From RXIX01 sp003989075 (GTDB lineage Bacteria; Pseudomonadota; Gammaproteobacteria; Competibacterales; Competibacteraceae): 29,508 nt of DNA. The notes under the pieces are model-generated. The model saw nothing but the letters and a program-made list of their open reading frames with translations, was not told the DNA's origin and searched no databases. Positions 1-8,307 of this stretch are shown here, piece by piece (the stretch's first letter is position 1; every line of letters starts with the position of its first letter). Both the position numbers and the translations under genes were made by a program. The stretch lies in assembly GCA_029780415.1 (NCBI GenBank), contig JAKOYN010000094.1:1-29508 (forward strand). The letters are read 5' to 3'.

Positions 1-213
1 GTAGTGGCGACCCAACTGGCGCCGGCGTCACCGGATTGGGCGAAGGCGTGGAGTTTCAAGCCTGGTGACGAGGAACGTTTGCGTACCGAGCTACCGCCAT
101 TCTTTCCCACTCCCCACTTAGCCCACATTGCGGAAGTTATGGCGAGTATTGTCAGCGAGCACTATCAACCAGAAACGCTCGCTACCGCGTATGTGGTTTT
201 CCAGATCCAATAG
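1..213 (+). CDS. 3' end of an unidentified gene (5' truncated by window edge)
   Basis: The frame is open from the first base and ends at TAG 211-213, giving about 70 C-terminal residues that finish ...YVVFQIQ. The in-frame GTG at base 4 has no ribosome binding site in view, so the true start is assumed to lie upstream. The tail contains a helix-forming stretch (AHIAEVMASIVSEHY) and no catalytic motif I recognise. The next gene starts 17 bases after the stop, so it is probably an earlier member of the tubulin/Hsp70-like operon. I do not know its function, and a von Willebrand A or other partner domain could lie outside the window. Confidence 0.6.
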   Translation, partial: VVATQLAPASPDWAKAWSFKPGDEERLRTELPPFFPTPHLAHIAEVMASIVSEHYQPETLATAYVVFQIQ

Positions 214-230
214 CGCTGACACTCAAAGTC

Positions 231-734
231 ATGGAAAAAATATTCAGAATCATTATTGTCTTGGCGGTGCAGGCGGGATTGTTGTTCGTTTTGGGATATC
301 TGTGGTTGCTGTTCGGCACCGAATGGGCGGCGCAACTGGCTGACCCAGCGGCGCTGTCTGGCCCGTTTGCCGAGCAAAACCTCAAGGAATTGAAAGAAGA
401 TTTGCGGACGCCAGCCGCTATTACCGGGGTTGTTGCCATGTTCTGCACACTCCTTTGGTTGGCCTGGTCGAGTTACCGGAAAATCCTCACCCCGACCGAC
501 ATCAATACTATGTACTGGTGGATACTGCTGATGGCGGGCGCGGTGCTGGCAGGCGGGGGCGCATTCTGGGCGTTGTATCACATTGCGCCGCTCACTGAGG
601 AAGCGCGCTTTGGCCTCGCTTTGTTTGGCGTGTTGATCTTCGTCGCGGTGTACATCGGTGGTTCGCTGTTCACGCATCCGAAGATGCGCGCGGCGGTACC
701 GTTGCCGTACCGCGTCAAACCTAATCCCCGTTGA
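231..734 (+). CDS. small multispanning membrane protein of the tubulin/Hsp70-like operon
   Basis: This 167-residue protein has four hydrophobic stretches that look like transmembrane helices, at roughly residues 6-30, 63-82, 96-118 and 126-147. A mixed loop of about 30 residues lies between the first two. The C terminus is short and basic (YRVKPNPR). No enzyme motif is visible. Its stop codon (732-734) overlaps the ribosome binding site of the tubulin-like gene, so the two are tightly cotranslated. The start ATG at 231 lies 17 bases after the previous stop and has only a weak Shine-Dalgarno match. I infer that it is the integral-membrane component of the system encoded by the next three genes. 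The family is not recognised. Confidence 0.75.
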   Translation: MEKIFRIIIVLAVQAGLLFVLGYLWLLFGTEWAAQLADPAALSGPFAEQNLKELKEDLRTPAAITGVVAMFCTLLWLAWSSYRKILTPTDINTMYWWILLMAGAVLAGGGAFWALYHIAPLTEEARFGLALFGVLIFVAVYIGGSLFTHPKMRAAVPLPYRVKPNPR

Positions 735-744
735 GGAAACGCTC

Positions 745-2283
745 GTGGCTATCTGTTACGCCATCGGCATCGGTGGTAGCGGCAGTAAAACGCTGGAAGC
801 GTTGATCCACCTCTGCGCGGCCGGCCTTGGCCCGGACCATCTCAAACTTGGGTTCGTTGATCCCGACGATGGGAACGGCAATCTGCAACGCGCCTTGACT
901 ACGCTGGAGCAATATCGCAAGGCCCGTGCCGCCTTGCGCCGCGATAATGGGCAAATAGCGATGGACTCGGCTTGTGCTTGGCAGCGAACGCCCATTGAAC
1001 CGCTGATCGGTAACGGGCACTGGTCTCCCGTGCCCAGCGGGGTACGCACACCGCGTGATCTGTTCCGCTATGCCTCCATGAACAGTGACGAGCGCACTTT
1101 ATTCGATGGCCTACTGCTGAACGATGACCGGGAACAGGAACTGTCGTTACACGAGGGCTTTCGGGGCCGGCCCAACATTGGCGCGGCGGTGCTCGGTGCT
1201 ATGGCCAGCGATAAGGAGCCGTTCTGGCAGGCGCTGACGCAAGCCTGTAGTCAGGCCCAGCACGGTCAAGATGTGCGCCTGTTTCTAGTCGGCTCCGTGT
1301 TCGGCGGTACCGGGGCAGCCGGGTTGCCGGTCATTGCCCGTCTGCTGCGCAACCACATCGAAGAGGTGCAGGTTCAAGATCGAGTCCGCTTGGGCGGTGC
1401 GTTGCTGCTGCCCTATTTCGCCTTTCCGCCCCCCACCAGTCGTGATACTGATAACGCGGCCCTGTCTAGGGCATTTCTGGCCAAAAGTCAGGAGTCCTTG
1501 CGTTACTATGCGATGCGGCAGCGCACCCAGGACGAACAGGACTTTGATGACCTCTATCTGATGGGATGGCCGGACATTGTGGCGTTGGACATGCGGCAAA
1601 TCGGCGGCAAGCCACAGCACAATCCTCCACTGATGCCCGAACTGTACGCTGCACTGGCTGCAACGCGCTTTTTTGCCCAAGGCGCTTCTGCGGATCATCG
1701 GGTTTTGCACATCGGCTACGACAGTGAACGCCAGGCGCTGGGATGGGGAGATTTGCCAGGTGTCCAGCGTGAGGAGGGCAGCGAGATCAAGAGCAGCCTG
1801 GGCCAGGCACTACGCTTTGCTCATGTCTACAGCCGGGTCTACAGTCCGCTGTTGCAAAACATTTCTCCGCATATCGCCAAGCAATACTGGTTTCGACGCC
1901 TGCTGGACCGCGCTGGGCGCGGTGATGACCTACGCAGCGACTCGGCGCGCGACGCATTGAGCAGTCTGGACACTCATTGTCGCCAGTTGTTGCGCTGGGC
2001 GTTTACCCTGCAACACCAGACCAGCAAGGGCCACTTAAAAGTCATGCTGGCGAAGAACATCGGCCTGGTTGGCGACTCCTTGGAAGAGGATGGCTTGTTA
2101 AATTGGCATTCCGCAGTCTCGAGGCGGGAACTCGAACAGTTTCCGGACTTGATCGCCGATGCGGGCACGGCCACCGGTCTGGATCAAATGTTTGAGAATC
2201 TGCACAATGTGCCGGTGTCGCGACAATCCCAAGGTTTAGGGTGCTTTGTCGAATGCCTGTTTACTCAATGCACCTTGTCTTAA
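745..2283 (+). CDS. tubulin/FtsZ-superfamily GTPase-like protein (Tubulin_2-like)
   Basis: I chose the GTG at 745 because GAGGAAA (733-739) lies five bases upstream and because the conserved glycine loop begins at once (AIGIGGSGSKTLEAL), giving 512 residues. The N-terminal strand-loop GIGGSGSK, the following GFVDPDDGNGN stretch (second strand plus acidic loop) and FGGTGAAG at residues 186-193 match the order of nucleotide-binding loops in the tubulin/FtsZ superfamily. The last of these corresponds to the tubulin signature GGTG loop. The protein is far from FtsZ itself and resembles the divergent 'tubulin-like' families of accessory operons. The C-terminal half is helical and has no other motif I can name. 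The last 20 residues are cysteine-containing and unusual, so a lost or frameshifted C-terminal extension is possible. GTP binding and polymerisation are inferences from the fold. Confidence 0.8.
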   Translation: MAICYAIGIGGSGSKTLEALIHLCAAGLGPDHLKLGFVDPDDGNGNLQRALTTLEQYRKARAALRRDNGQIAMDSACAWQRTPIEPLIGNGHWSPVPSGVRTPRDLFRYASMNSDERTLFDGLLLNDDREQELSLHEGFRGRPNIGAAVLGAMASDKEPFWQALTQACSQAQHGQDVRLFLVGSVFGGTGAAGLPVIARLLRNHIEEVQVQDRVRLGGALLLPYFAFPPPTSRDTDNAALSRAFLAKSQESLRYYAMRQRTQDEQDFDDLYLMGWPDIVALDMRQIGGKPQHNPPLMPELYAALAATRFFAQGASADHRVLHIGYDSERQALGWGDLPGVQREEGSEIKSSLGQALRFAHVYSRVYSPLLQNISPHIAKQYWFRRLLDRAGRGDDLRSDSARDALSSLDTHCRQLLRWAFTLQHQTSKGHLKVMLAKNIGLVGDSLEEDGLLNWHSAVSRRELEQFPDLIADAGTATGLDQMFENLHNVPVSRQSQGLGCFVECLFTQCTLS

Positions 2284-2328
2284 GTACGGCGTACCGCTGT
2301 TGCAGGGCATAATTAGAGGTAAAGAGCG

Positions 2329-5300
2329 ATGAAAGTGAGTCCGCTTCTGCCGCCACTGGACAATACGAACTGGCAATCCCCCTCGCAACCCGGGCGGTGG
2401 CAGCCAGAGTCCGCAAAGAATTTCATCGACAAGTTGGCAAACTGCCTGATGATTGCCGGTGTGCCAGAGGCGGAACTCGATCAAATTTCCATTCCCGACG
2501 TTTGGGCACCCATCAAGCTGTTCGAGATTGCCCTGCTGGATGCCCCCCAGTCGCCCTTACATCGCCGCACTTTGGGTGAATGGCGGGGCTTGATCGCGCT
2601 CGTTGCTCTGTACAAATTCCGCAATTTGCCCCTGCGGACCACCATGCTCACTCTGCCGGATCGCCCCCCAAAGGTCGCGCCAGCCCGCAAGACGTTTACC
2701 CAAGTAGCCGTTGACTTACTGCCGAAATCGACGTTGTTCCAGAGCCAACACTGGAATGAAATCAGCCAGCTTTGGTATCGGGATCAGCCGGTGGCCTTTG
2801 TCGTGCCCTCGGTGCTGTTCTGCCCGATCCGGGGCTACGAAGCCCACCTGGATACGAGCGTGGCTTGGCGCTCTAGAAACGATCACCGGCTCGACGACCC
2901 CACAGCGTTTCCATTGCACGCTGAGGACTTTGCCATTATCGAAAAGTATTGTGCGCACCTACTCAACGAGATGCGCACTTTGAAAGAGCAGGCGAACGAT
3001 CCGGATCGTCTTGAGAAGCTAATCAGTCTGTTGAAGGATTATCAGACGGCGCTGCTAAGCCGCACCCCGAAAGAACCCTTGTCGTTCAAGCAGGAACCCA
3101 ACGGTTTCCAGTTGCCTCAGCAACCCTTTTACGGCGGCGCTCTCAAGCAGACTTTCGCCTTGGAAGCACGGGTCCGGTACGGTGGCGGTCTGCCAGTTCG
3201 CGAACCCTTGCGGGACTTGATCAAGGGAGGAATTTTGATTGATCCGCAACTGGGTCAGTGGTTGAGCTGTCCGGAGTCTGAGGTAGTGCTCTGGGATCAT
3301 ATAACGCTAGACCATTTGCAGCAGCAGCCCAGTCTTGCGGATGACATCAAGCAAAGGGCGGCTGATAAGGGTTATCTAACACTCACGGCGAACGACCTTT
3401 TTACTAACGATTTGTGTCGAGTTCCCGACCGAGAAATCCCTGGACACCAGAAGGGTATAGGCATTGGGCGCTTTGTGCTGCCACTGCGTGCAACTGTGTT
3501 GCTGTTCCTGTCGCCGGAGGAAATCAGAGCGCGGTTTAGCTTGCGTACCGAGGGCGCTAAGGTCACGGCTGAATTGCAGTTATACGTGCAGGATGAGCGT
3601 GGCCAATCCAAGCCGATTGTGATCAGCAAGGTCTACGATACTATCCACGATACGATTGAGCCACCCACTGCCCTGTCGATCTGGCCCAATTTCAAGAGCG
3701 AGACATGGCGCTATTATTATCTTTTTACCGCCGCCAACCCGGAATCGGACCTGATTCCAAAAAATATTTTCAGTATTGCCAGTATTCGCACCGCTTTGGA
3801 GGGCACCACTGAGCGTGAACATGTCCAACAGGCGCGTAATTTAGCAGCAGGGGTGGCGGACGTGACGGCCAAGCGGACGCTCTTAGATCTCCCGCAGGCG
3901 TACACCGCACTCTTTCACTTATGCGATATACCGGAGGCGATTTTATGTCAAGCCTTGCTTCCAGATTCTGGAAGCAAAACCAACCGTAAAATTCATCATG
4001 AATTGGGTCTGATTTTGATGCCAGCTTGGGGGGATATGCCACCCACCCAAGATCGATGGGAAGTCGGCATTGATTTTGGCAGTACCAATACAGCAGTGTA
4101 CTACCGCAGTGCGAGTCAAAATGCCATCCGGCCGATGATATTCCAGAATCGTATCGTTTCGCTTTTTACTGGTTTGGATAAAACTGAAGCAGCAAAAATA
4201 GAGCACGGGAATAATTTTCTGCCACTGGATGCGATTCCAATCCCGTTTTTGACAATGCTTCAAGAACAAGACCGTGATTTTGCAACGGCTAGAAGACCCC
4301 TATGGACTGATCTGATTCCCTATGCTTTGAATGTTAAAAATGCTATTAAACGCATGAAATCTGAATCGTGGCGATTTGATTTGAAATGGGATGAAAAAAC
4401 AGAAGGACGTAAGCGAATTCATGCATTTCTATCGCAAGTTCTATTACAAACTTTTGCTGAGGCTCAAGCAGTAGGAGTTAAATCAGAGGATATCCATTGG
4501 TTTTTTTCTTACCCAGAAGAAGCGTTTAGCAGTGAGCAGGCAAGCAGCTTTAAATCCATCTGCCGAGACGCTTTGCAAACCGCGCTTGATCCAAAGGAAA
4601 CCATCAAACTGTCTGATGGTGCCATTAAGCAGTTTTTACCGGAAAGCATATGTACGGCTTTATATTTTTATAACAAGCAAAAGGTTTTCTTTACTGAAAG
4701 CTTCTTAACGATTGATATTGGCGGCGGGACGACGGATATCTCGCTTTGGCAGAATCATAACCTGATCTGGCGGACTTCAATTCGTTTGGCTGGCCAGAAT
4801 ATTTTTACGAATTATTTGAGTCGAAATGCCGCTTTTTTGCAGGAAATGCAAAAAAATGCATCGGATCAAATACCCAATGATGCGATTGAAGAGATCAGTA
4901 AATGTGATTCTCTCAGTAATGCTCGTAGACAGGCTATCGAAATTCTGGTTAATAGCCCAGGGTATCAGCATGCAACGCAGAAACTTCACTACTTGAGCGA
5001 CGATAGTAGTACCCGGGTGCCCGGCCTGCTGCGTATTACTGAATTTGCTTTGGCAGGCATTCTGTACTACGTGGGGCGTGTCATCCATGCGCTTGGTAAT
5101 TCTAAGGAGGTTGCCGAGGGGATACCCCACTTCGATCTGAACCGGGACAGTTTGCAAATCTGCTTTGGGGGCAGGGGCAGTTTGCTGGTCGAAACTATCC
5201 TTCCGGAACGGCGGGATAAATTAGTGCGCATGTTCCAGCAAGTAGCCGGCCTGAATCGGCCAGTTCACCCCTTGTATCTTAGCCAGGAACCCAAGTGCGA

Positions 5301-5802
5301 GGTCGCACATGGCTTGCTGGTCTACGAACAGAAAAGTGCTGCCGCTGATTTTAAAATAGAGGGTGCTTGGCTTGATACTCTGTTGGGAGAATCGCTTTAT
5401 CTCAGTGATCAGGAAATCGAACCAAAGCTTGATACATTGCTATCCAAAGCGGACTCAAACAAAAGTGCGACATTGAAGGCGCTAACCTTATCATCAAAGG
5501 TGCCTCATCACGCTTCATGGCGCGTTGAAGAATTAACTGAATTGAATACTATGATCCAAATCTACCAGAAAGAGCTAGGTCGGAAAATAATGCTCGATTC
5601 CGATGTAGATGTAATATGGAAAGACAGGATTAATGATCAACTGAAAGAGATGTGTTCAAAAGTTAAGCAGGCTAGAGAACACTCAACTAGTGAAAGTGGA
5701 GTCGTGCATGAAATGCAACCTATCTTTATTGTAGTGCTGCGGAATTTTATTGAGCAATTAATTGAAAAGCAGTCAGTTTCACTGGATGAAGTGATCAAAT
5801 GA
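2329..5802 (+). CDS. large protein with C-terminal Hsp70/actin-superfamily ATPase domain
   Basis: The 1157-residue product starts at ATG 2329 behind AGAGG (2315-2319). Residues 1 to about 570 are an unrecognised, mostly soluble region. From residue 577 the actin/Hsp70 (ASKHA) fold is clear: phosphate-1 loop [10 protein letters not shown] (579-588), phosphate-2 loop IDIGGGTTD (795-803) and an adenosine-type glycine loop CFGGRGS (945-951). About 200 further residues follow, including helical, charged segments. The spacing of the motifs fits an intact ATPase core rather than a chaperone fragment, and no substrate-binding DnaK beta domain is evident. SrfB-type 'virulence factor' proteins are another family of very large proteins with this core, but I cannot confirm membership. 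Base composition drops from about residue 590 onward. The gene overlaps the next by ATGA. It probably uses ATP to drive assembly or a conformational cycle with the tubulin-like partner. Confidence 0.82.
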
Positions 5803-6647
5803 TGATAAATCAATTGGGTCTTTTGTTGCTTATATGCGCAATAATTATAATAATTGTGTTTTTTGTTTTATTTTTGTTTGTCTTGAAAAGACAAGATGAT
5901 GCCATTATTGTGGTTGATAAAATTTTTGAGAAACAAGAAGATTTTTTTATCTTATGTCGTAATAATCGTAATGAGATTATAAAATTAAGGCGAGATATCG
6001 AGGATATTAAAAACAAAATAGATACTCTAAATGAGTCTTTTGAAAAGCAAAATCAAGATTCGGTAAAATCGAATGAAATGTTAGTTCTCGTTAAAGAAAT
6101 AAAAAACCAACTTGCCGAATTTCAATCCAGCTTAGCATTTAAAGAACCAATAAGCGATCCAAAGGAACCTATTAGCAGAATTCCACAAACCCTTGGAGTC
6201 AAATCAGAACTTTCCTGCGCAGAATCTGACTTAATTATTGATTTCAATCGGATGCTGCTTGAGTCAAGTTATGAACAGGATTTCCGTGCACGCTACCAGC
6301 AGCTTGCTCCCGCTTTGTGCAATAGCAACGGAACGATCAGTGTAACGGTCACGGCGGATGATGAACATTTATGGATCATTCCTAGAAGTGATCATAATAA
6401 TGCTTTTGTGTTACCCTCACGGCGTCTACTGACCAAATTTCTTTCAACTCTGCTCAGCAACAAAGGTGAGGGTGCTTCTACGTTGATCGGTAGTTGTTTT
6501 GATGTGGTTGTGCGCGATGATCTGGAGCGTGCGCATCTCATACGCTTCGCAGAAGCTGAAATCGAGCACACAACCGGTCAAATCATCAAGGCGCGCATCC
6601 TCAAAAAAGGGCAACTCGAACTGCCGTCTGGAACCGGAAAAGGATAA
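5799..6647 (+). CDS. membrane-anchored coiled-coil protein of the tubulin/Hsp70-like operon
   Basis: The 282-residue product starts inside the stop codon of the previous gene (ATGA, 5799-5802), which indicates translational coupling; a second ATG follows directly at 5802. Residues 5-29 form one very hydrophobic helix followed by Lys30-Arg31. By the positive-inside rule this leaves the rest of the protein in the cytoplasm. Residues about 45-115 are charged and heptad-like ([15 protein letters not shown]), as in a coiled coil. Residues about 145-282 form a compact domain of unknown family with mixed strands and helices. The coding sequence is very AT-rich: only 12 of the 60 bases in 5821-5880 are G or C. 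Composition returns towards the genome average in the C-terminal domain. I infer a membrane tether for the cytoplasmic ATPase or filament. Confidence 0.75.
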
Positions 6648-6750
6648 TCCCTCCCTCCCTCGCTTGTGGTAGGTATATTACCGTCCAAACATCTGGCTAC
6701 TGACACACAACGCCTCGCACAGCGTCCCATCCTTATCTACCTCAATGCCA

Positions 6751-6894
6751 TTCGAAAATGGGCACCGCCTGCGCGAGACCCTCGGGCACTATTTTGACTG
6801 ATATAACCAGGAGCGGCCACACGCGGCCCTCGCCGGCACCAGCCCGAATATCCGTTATTTCGTCAATGCAAACCATCCAGCGCTGGTCGCCTGA
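6751..6894 (+). mobile_element. relic of an IS3-type transposase C terminus
   Basis: The forward frame reads FENGHRLRETLGHYFD, stop, YNQERPHAALAG, which is the well-known end of the IS3-group integrase catalytic domain (normally YFDxYNQERPH). The stop is TGA at 6799-6801, where the family has an aromatic residue, often Trp (TGG), so a single substitution explains it. The frame closes at TGA 6892-6894. No DDE residues, upstream orfA or terminal inverted repeats are visible nearby, so only the tail of the element survives. It marks past transposition at the downstream edge of the tubulin/Hsp70-like operon. Confidence 0.75.
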
Positions 6895-6932
6895 TCCATT
6901 TAACAACCAAGGGTCAGAGCTTATTTCGCCTC

Positions 6933-7333
6933 TCATGCTGTCCTAAGAATGGGGTCCAACATCAGGTGACCGCTCGCGTCGCCGGGCGACCAACTGTGCG
7001 GCGCAGCAGCGGTGGGTTGGAAGTCGAGAGTCGCTAACAGGGAGATCGAGGGGACAAGGTGCTGAGGTGGAACTGTTCGACCAGGAAGTGACCGTTCCAG
7101 GGCAGGGCAGTGAAGGGCAGATCGTACAGCGGGCCATTGGGCACGATCAGCAGGTGGGTGACACCGTTCAGGTAGGGCCGCAGCGGTTCGAGTACCTGTT
7201 GACCCAGCGATTGGCTCAAGGCGAGCGCGTTGCGAACGGGGCCGGCGGGGGATCGAGGGTAAAGCCGCGATTTAGCGCCGGAAGTTTGCAGCAGCCGGTA
7301 GTCACGAACAAGACTCCGTAAAGCAGGAAGAGA
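6933..7333 (-). pseudogene. frameshifted fragment of a CHAT-domain protein
   Basis: Reading leftward from 7333, one frame gives VLEPLRPYLNGVTHLLIVPN followed by GPLYDLPFTALPW and LVEQFHLSTL. This is the characteristic hydrophobic core of CHAT domains (caspase-like peptidases associated with TPRs). That frame stops at about 7034. The family's next motif continues in another frame as VPSISLLATLDFQP and runs to a stop at 6933-6935, so a frameshift lies near 7040-7050. The catalytic His and Cys would lie further along and are missing, and there is no start codon or N-terminal TPR region. It is a dead remnant. CHAT proteins are often effector proteases in bacterial conflict systems, which fits the accessory nature of this region. 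Confidence 0.72.
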
Positions 7334-7552
7334 TCAGCCTAGATGATCGAGATTATCATGGGCATTTCAGAGCGGCGAGGTGATCAGTGATCGACCGGTG
7401 GCACCTATTGGCCCGACTATGTACCACTACTGGCCGAACCGCTGCAGTTTGCGCCGTCTGCCTGCAACCCAGCCACTGCCACCCTGCACGAGTTGGCAGG
7501 CCAAACAGCTCCGCTAACTTGTATTGGCGGAAGTGCTTTTCCCTATTCGGGG
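7334..7552. other. non-coding stretch without a recognised gene
   Basis: Between the CHAT fragment and the promoter of the toxin-antitoxin pair I see no recognisable gene or repeat. A forward frame is open from 7391 to a stop at 7604-7606 (about 71 codons, including GGTYWPDYVPLLAEPLQFAP). It has no start codon with a ribosome binding site, resembles no family I know, and runs through the toxin-antitoxin promoter. It is most likely further decayed coding sequence. Confidence 0.4.
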
Positions 7553-7581
7553 TTGAACGTCCGGGCGGGCCTGTTTAGCAT
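7553..7581 (+). promoter_or_regulatory. candidate sigma-70 promoter of the toxin-antitoxin operon
   Basis: TTGAAC (7553-7558) and TAGCAT (7576-7581) are separated by 17 bases and resemble -35 and -10 boxes (five and four matches to consensus). Transcription would begin near 7588, about 35 bases before the antitoxin ATG. The predicted start falls inside the inverted repeat described next, as expected for an autoregulated toxin-antitoxin promoter. Confidence 0.4.
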
Positions 7582-7597
7582 CAAGCTTTATCTTGAT
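7580..7597. promoter_or_regulatory. inverted repeat, probable toxin-antitoxin operator
   Basis: ATCAAG (7580-7585) and CTTGAT (7592-7597) are perfect inverted arms around a six-base centre. The site covers the end of the candidate -10 box and the likely transcription start. Antitoxins that bind DNA as dimers usually occupy such palindromes and repress their own operon. Assignment to the adjacent antitoxin is inferred from position only. Confidence 0.4.
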
Positions 7598-7622
7598 AGA
7601 ATCTGATAGAGAGCATCACATC

Positions 7623-7850
7623 ATGAATGCCGTCCGCCAGAAATTTTCCAGCCAGGCCGACCCGCGCCTGCTCGGCGAGCTGCGAGCCATCGCTCGCGAG
7701 GAAGGCCGCCAGTTCCAGGCGGTGCTGGAGCAGGCGCTGCGCGAGTTCGTTGAGCGCAAGCGCGACGCCACGCCCCGCGCTGAGGTCATGGCGCACTTCC
7801 AGGCGAGCGTAGAGAAAAACCGCCGATTGGGCGAGCTGCTGGCCCGATGA
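7623..7850 (+). CDS. putative antitoxin paired with Doc
   Basis: This 75-residue protein begins at ATG 7623 after a purine-rich AGAGAG about ten bases upstream. The N-terminal part is a short strand-like segment (QKFSSQ) followed by two amphipathic helices (DPRLLGELRAIAREEG and FQAVLEQALREFVERK). That order suits a ribbon-helix-helix DNA-binding dimer. The C-terminal 25 residues are charged and would form the helix that masks the toxin. It lies immediately upstream of the Doc toxin gene, in the usual antitoxin-first order. It does not look like classical Phd of phage P1, so I leave the symbol blank. Its proposed role is to neutralise Doc and, with Doc, to repress the operon through the upstream palindrome. 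Confidence 0.72.
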   Translation: MNAVRQKFSSQADPRLLGELRAIAREEGRQFQAVLEQALREFVERKRDATPRAEVMAHFQASVEKNRRLGELLAR

Positions 7851-7863
7851 ACCGCGAGTTGCC

Positions 7864-8202
7864 ATGCACGCGCATCTGATCGAGGTGTTCGGCGGCGCGC
7901 TGGGGTTGCGCGACCCCGGTGCCCTGGAGGCCGCCCTGATGCGGCCCCAGCTTGGCTATTACCGGGACCTCGTCGAAGAGGCGGCGGCGCTGATGGAGAG
8001 CCTGGCCAATAACCACCCGTTCCTAGACGGCAACAAGCGCGTGGCCTTCTTCGTCACCGATACGTTTTTGCGGATGAACGGCCACCGCATCGAATGCGAC
8101 AACGAAACCGCGCATGCCTTTTTCATGCAACTCTTCGAGACTCGAGCGTTCCGCTTCGACTGTTTGGAGCCGTGGCTGCGAGAGCACGTCGGGGTCGGAT
8201 GA
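7864..8202 (+). CDS. doc: Doc-family (Fic-fold) toxin
   Basis: The 112-residue product carries the Doc/Fic active-site motif HPFLDGNKR with the catalytic His and the anion-binding GNKR, in the usual context NNHPFLDGNKRVAFF. The preceding FGGALGLRDPGALEAALMRPQ is the typical Doc N-terminal block. Doc enzymes phosphorylate elongation factor Tu and stop translation. The protein is about ten residues shorter at its N terminus than phage P1 Doc, and ATG 7864 has little ribosome binding site. A better-coupled ATG at 7847, overlapping the antitoxin stop, is in a different frame. One extra base would join MNREL to the MHAHLIEVFGG block. The toxin may therefore be slightly truncated, or the start region may contain a frameshift. 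The active site itself is intact. Confidence 0.85.
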   Translation: MHAHLIEVFGGALGLRDPGALEAALMRPQLGYYRDLVEEAAALMESLANNHPFLDGNKRVAFFVTDTFLRMNGHRIECDNETAHAFFMQLFETRAFRFDCLEPWLREHVGVG

Positions 8203-8238
8203 CCAAATACCAGCGCGATCCTGCAAGGATGGTCGCGT

Positions 8239-8259
8239 CACATGTCCAGCAAACATGTG
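8239..8259. repeat. perfect inverted repeat upstream of the cyclic-nucleotide-binding gene
   Basis: CACATGT (8239-8245) and ACATGTG (8253-8259) are perfect seven-base arms separated by seven bases. They lie about 50 bases before the start of the next gene. The spacing would suit a dimeric regulator or a small hairpin in the leader. No known binding consensus (including CRP) matches, so the role is unknown. Confidence 0.35.
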
Positions 8260-8307
8260 CAACAGCAGCAGTGGCAAGCAGTTTGGAAAGAGGGGAGGGA
8301 CATATCT

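Noticed and set aside
2329..5802. Naming the giant ATPase SrfB
   Set aside because: Size and an Hsp70-like core are shared, but I cannot see SrfB-specific blocks, and no SrfA or SrfC neighbours are present. A profile search is needed.
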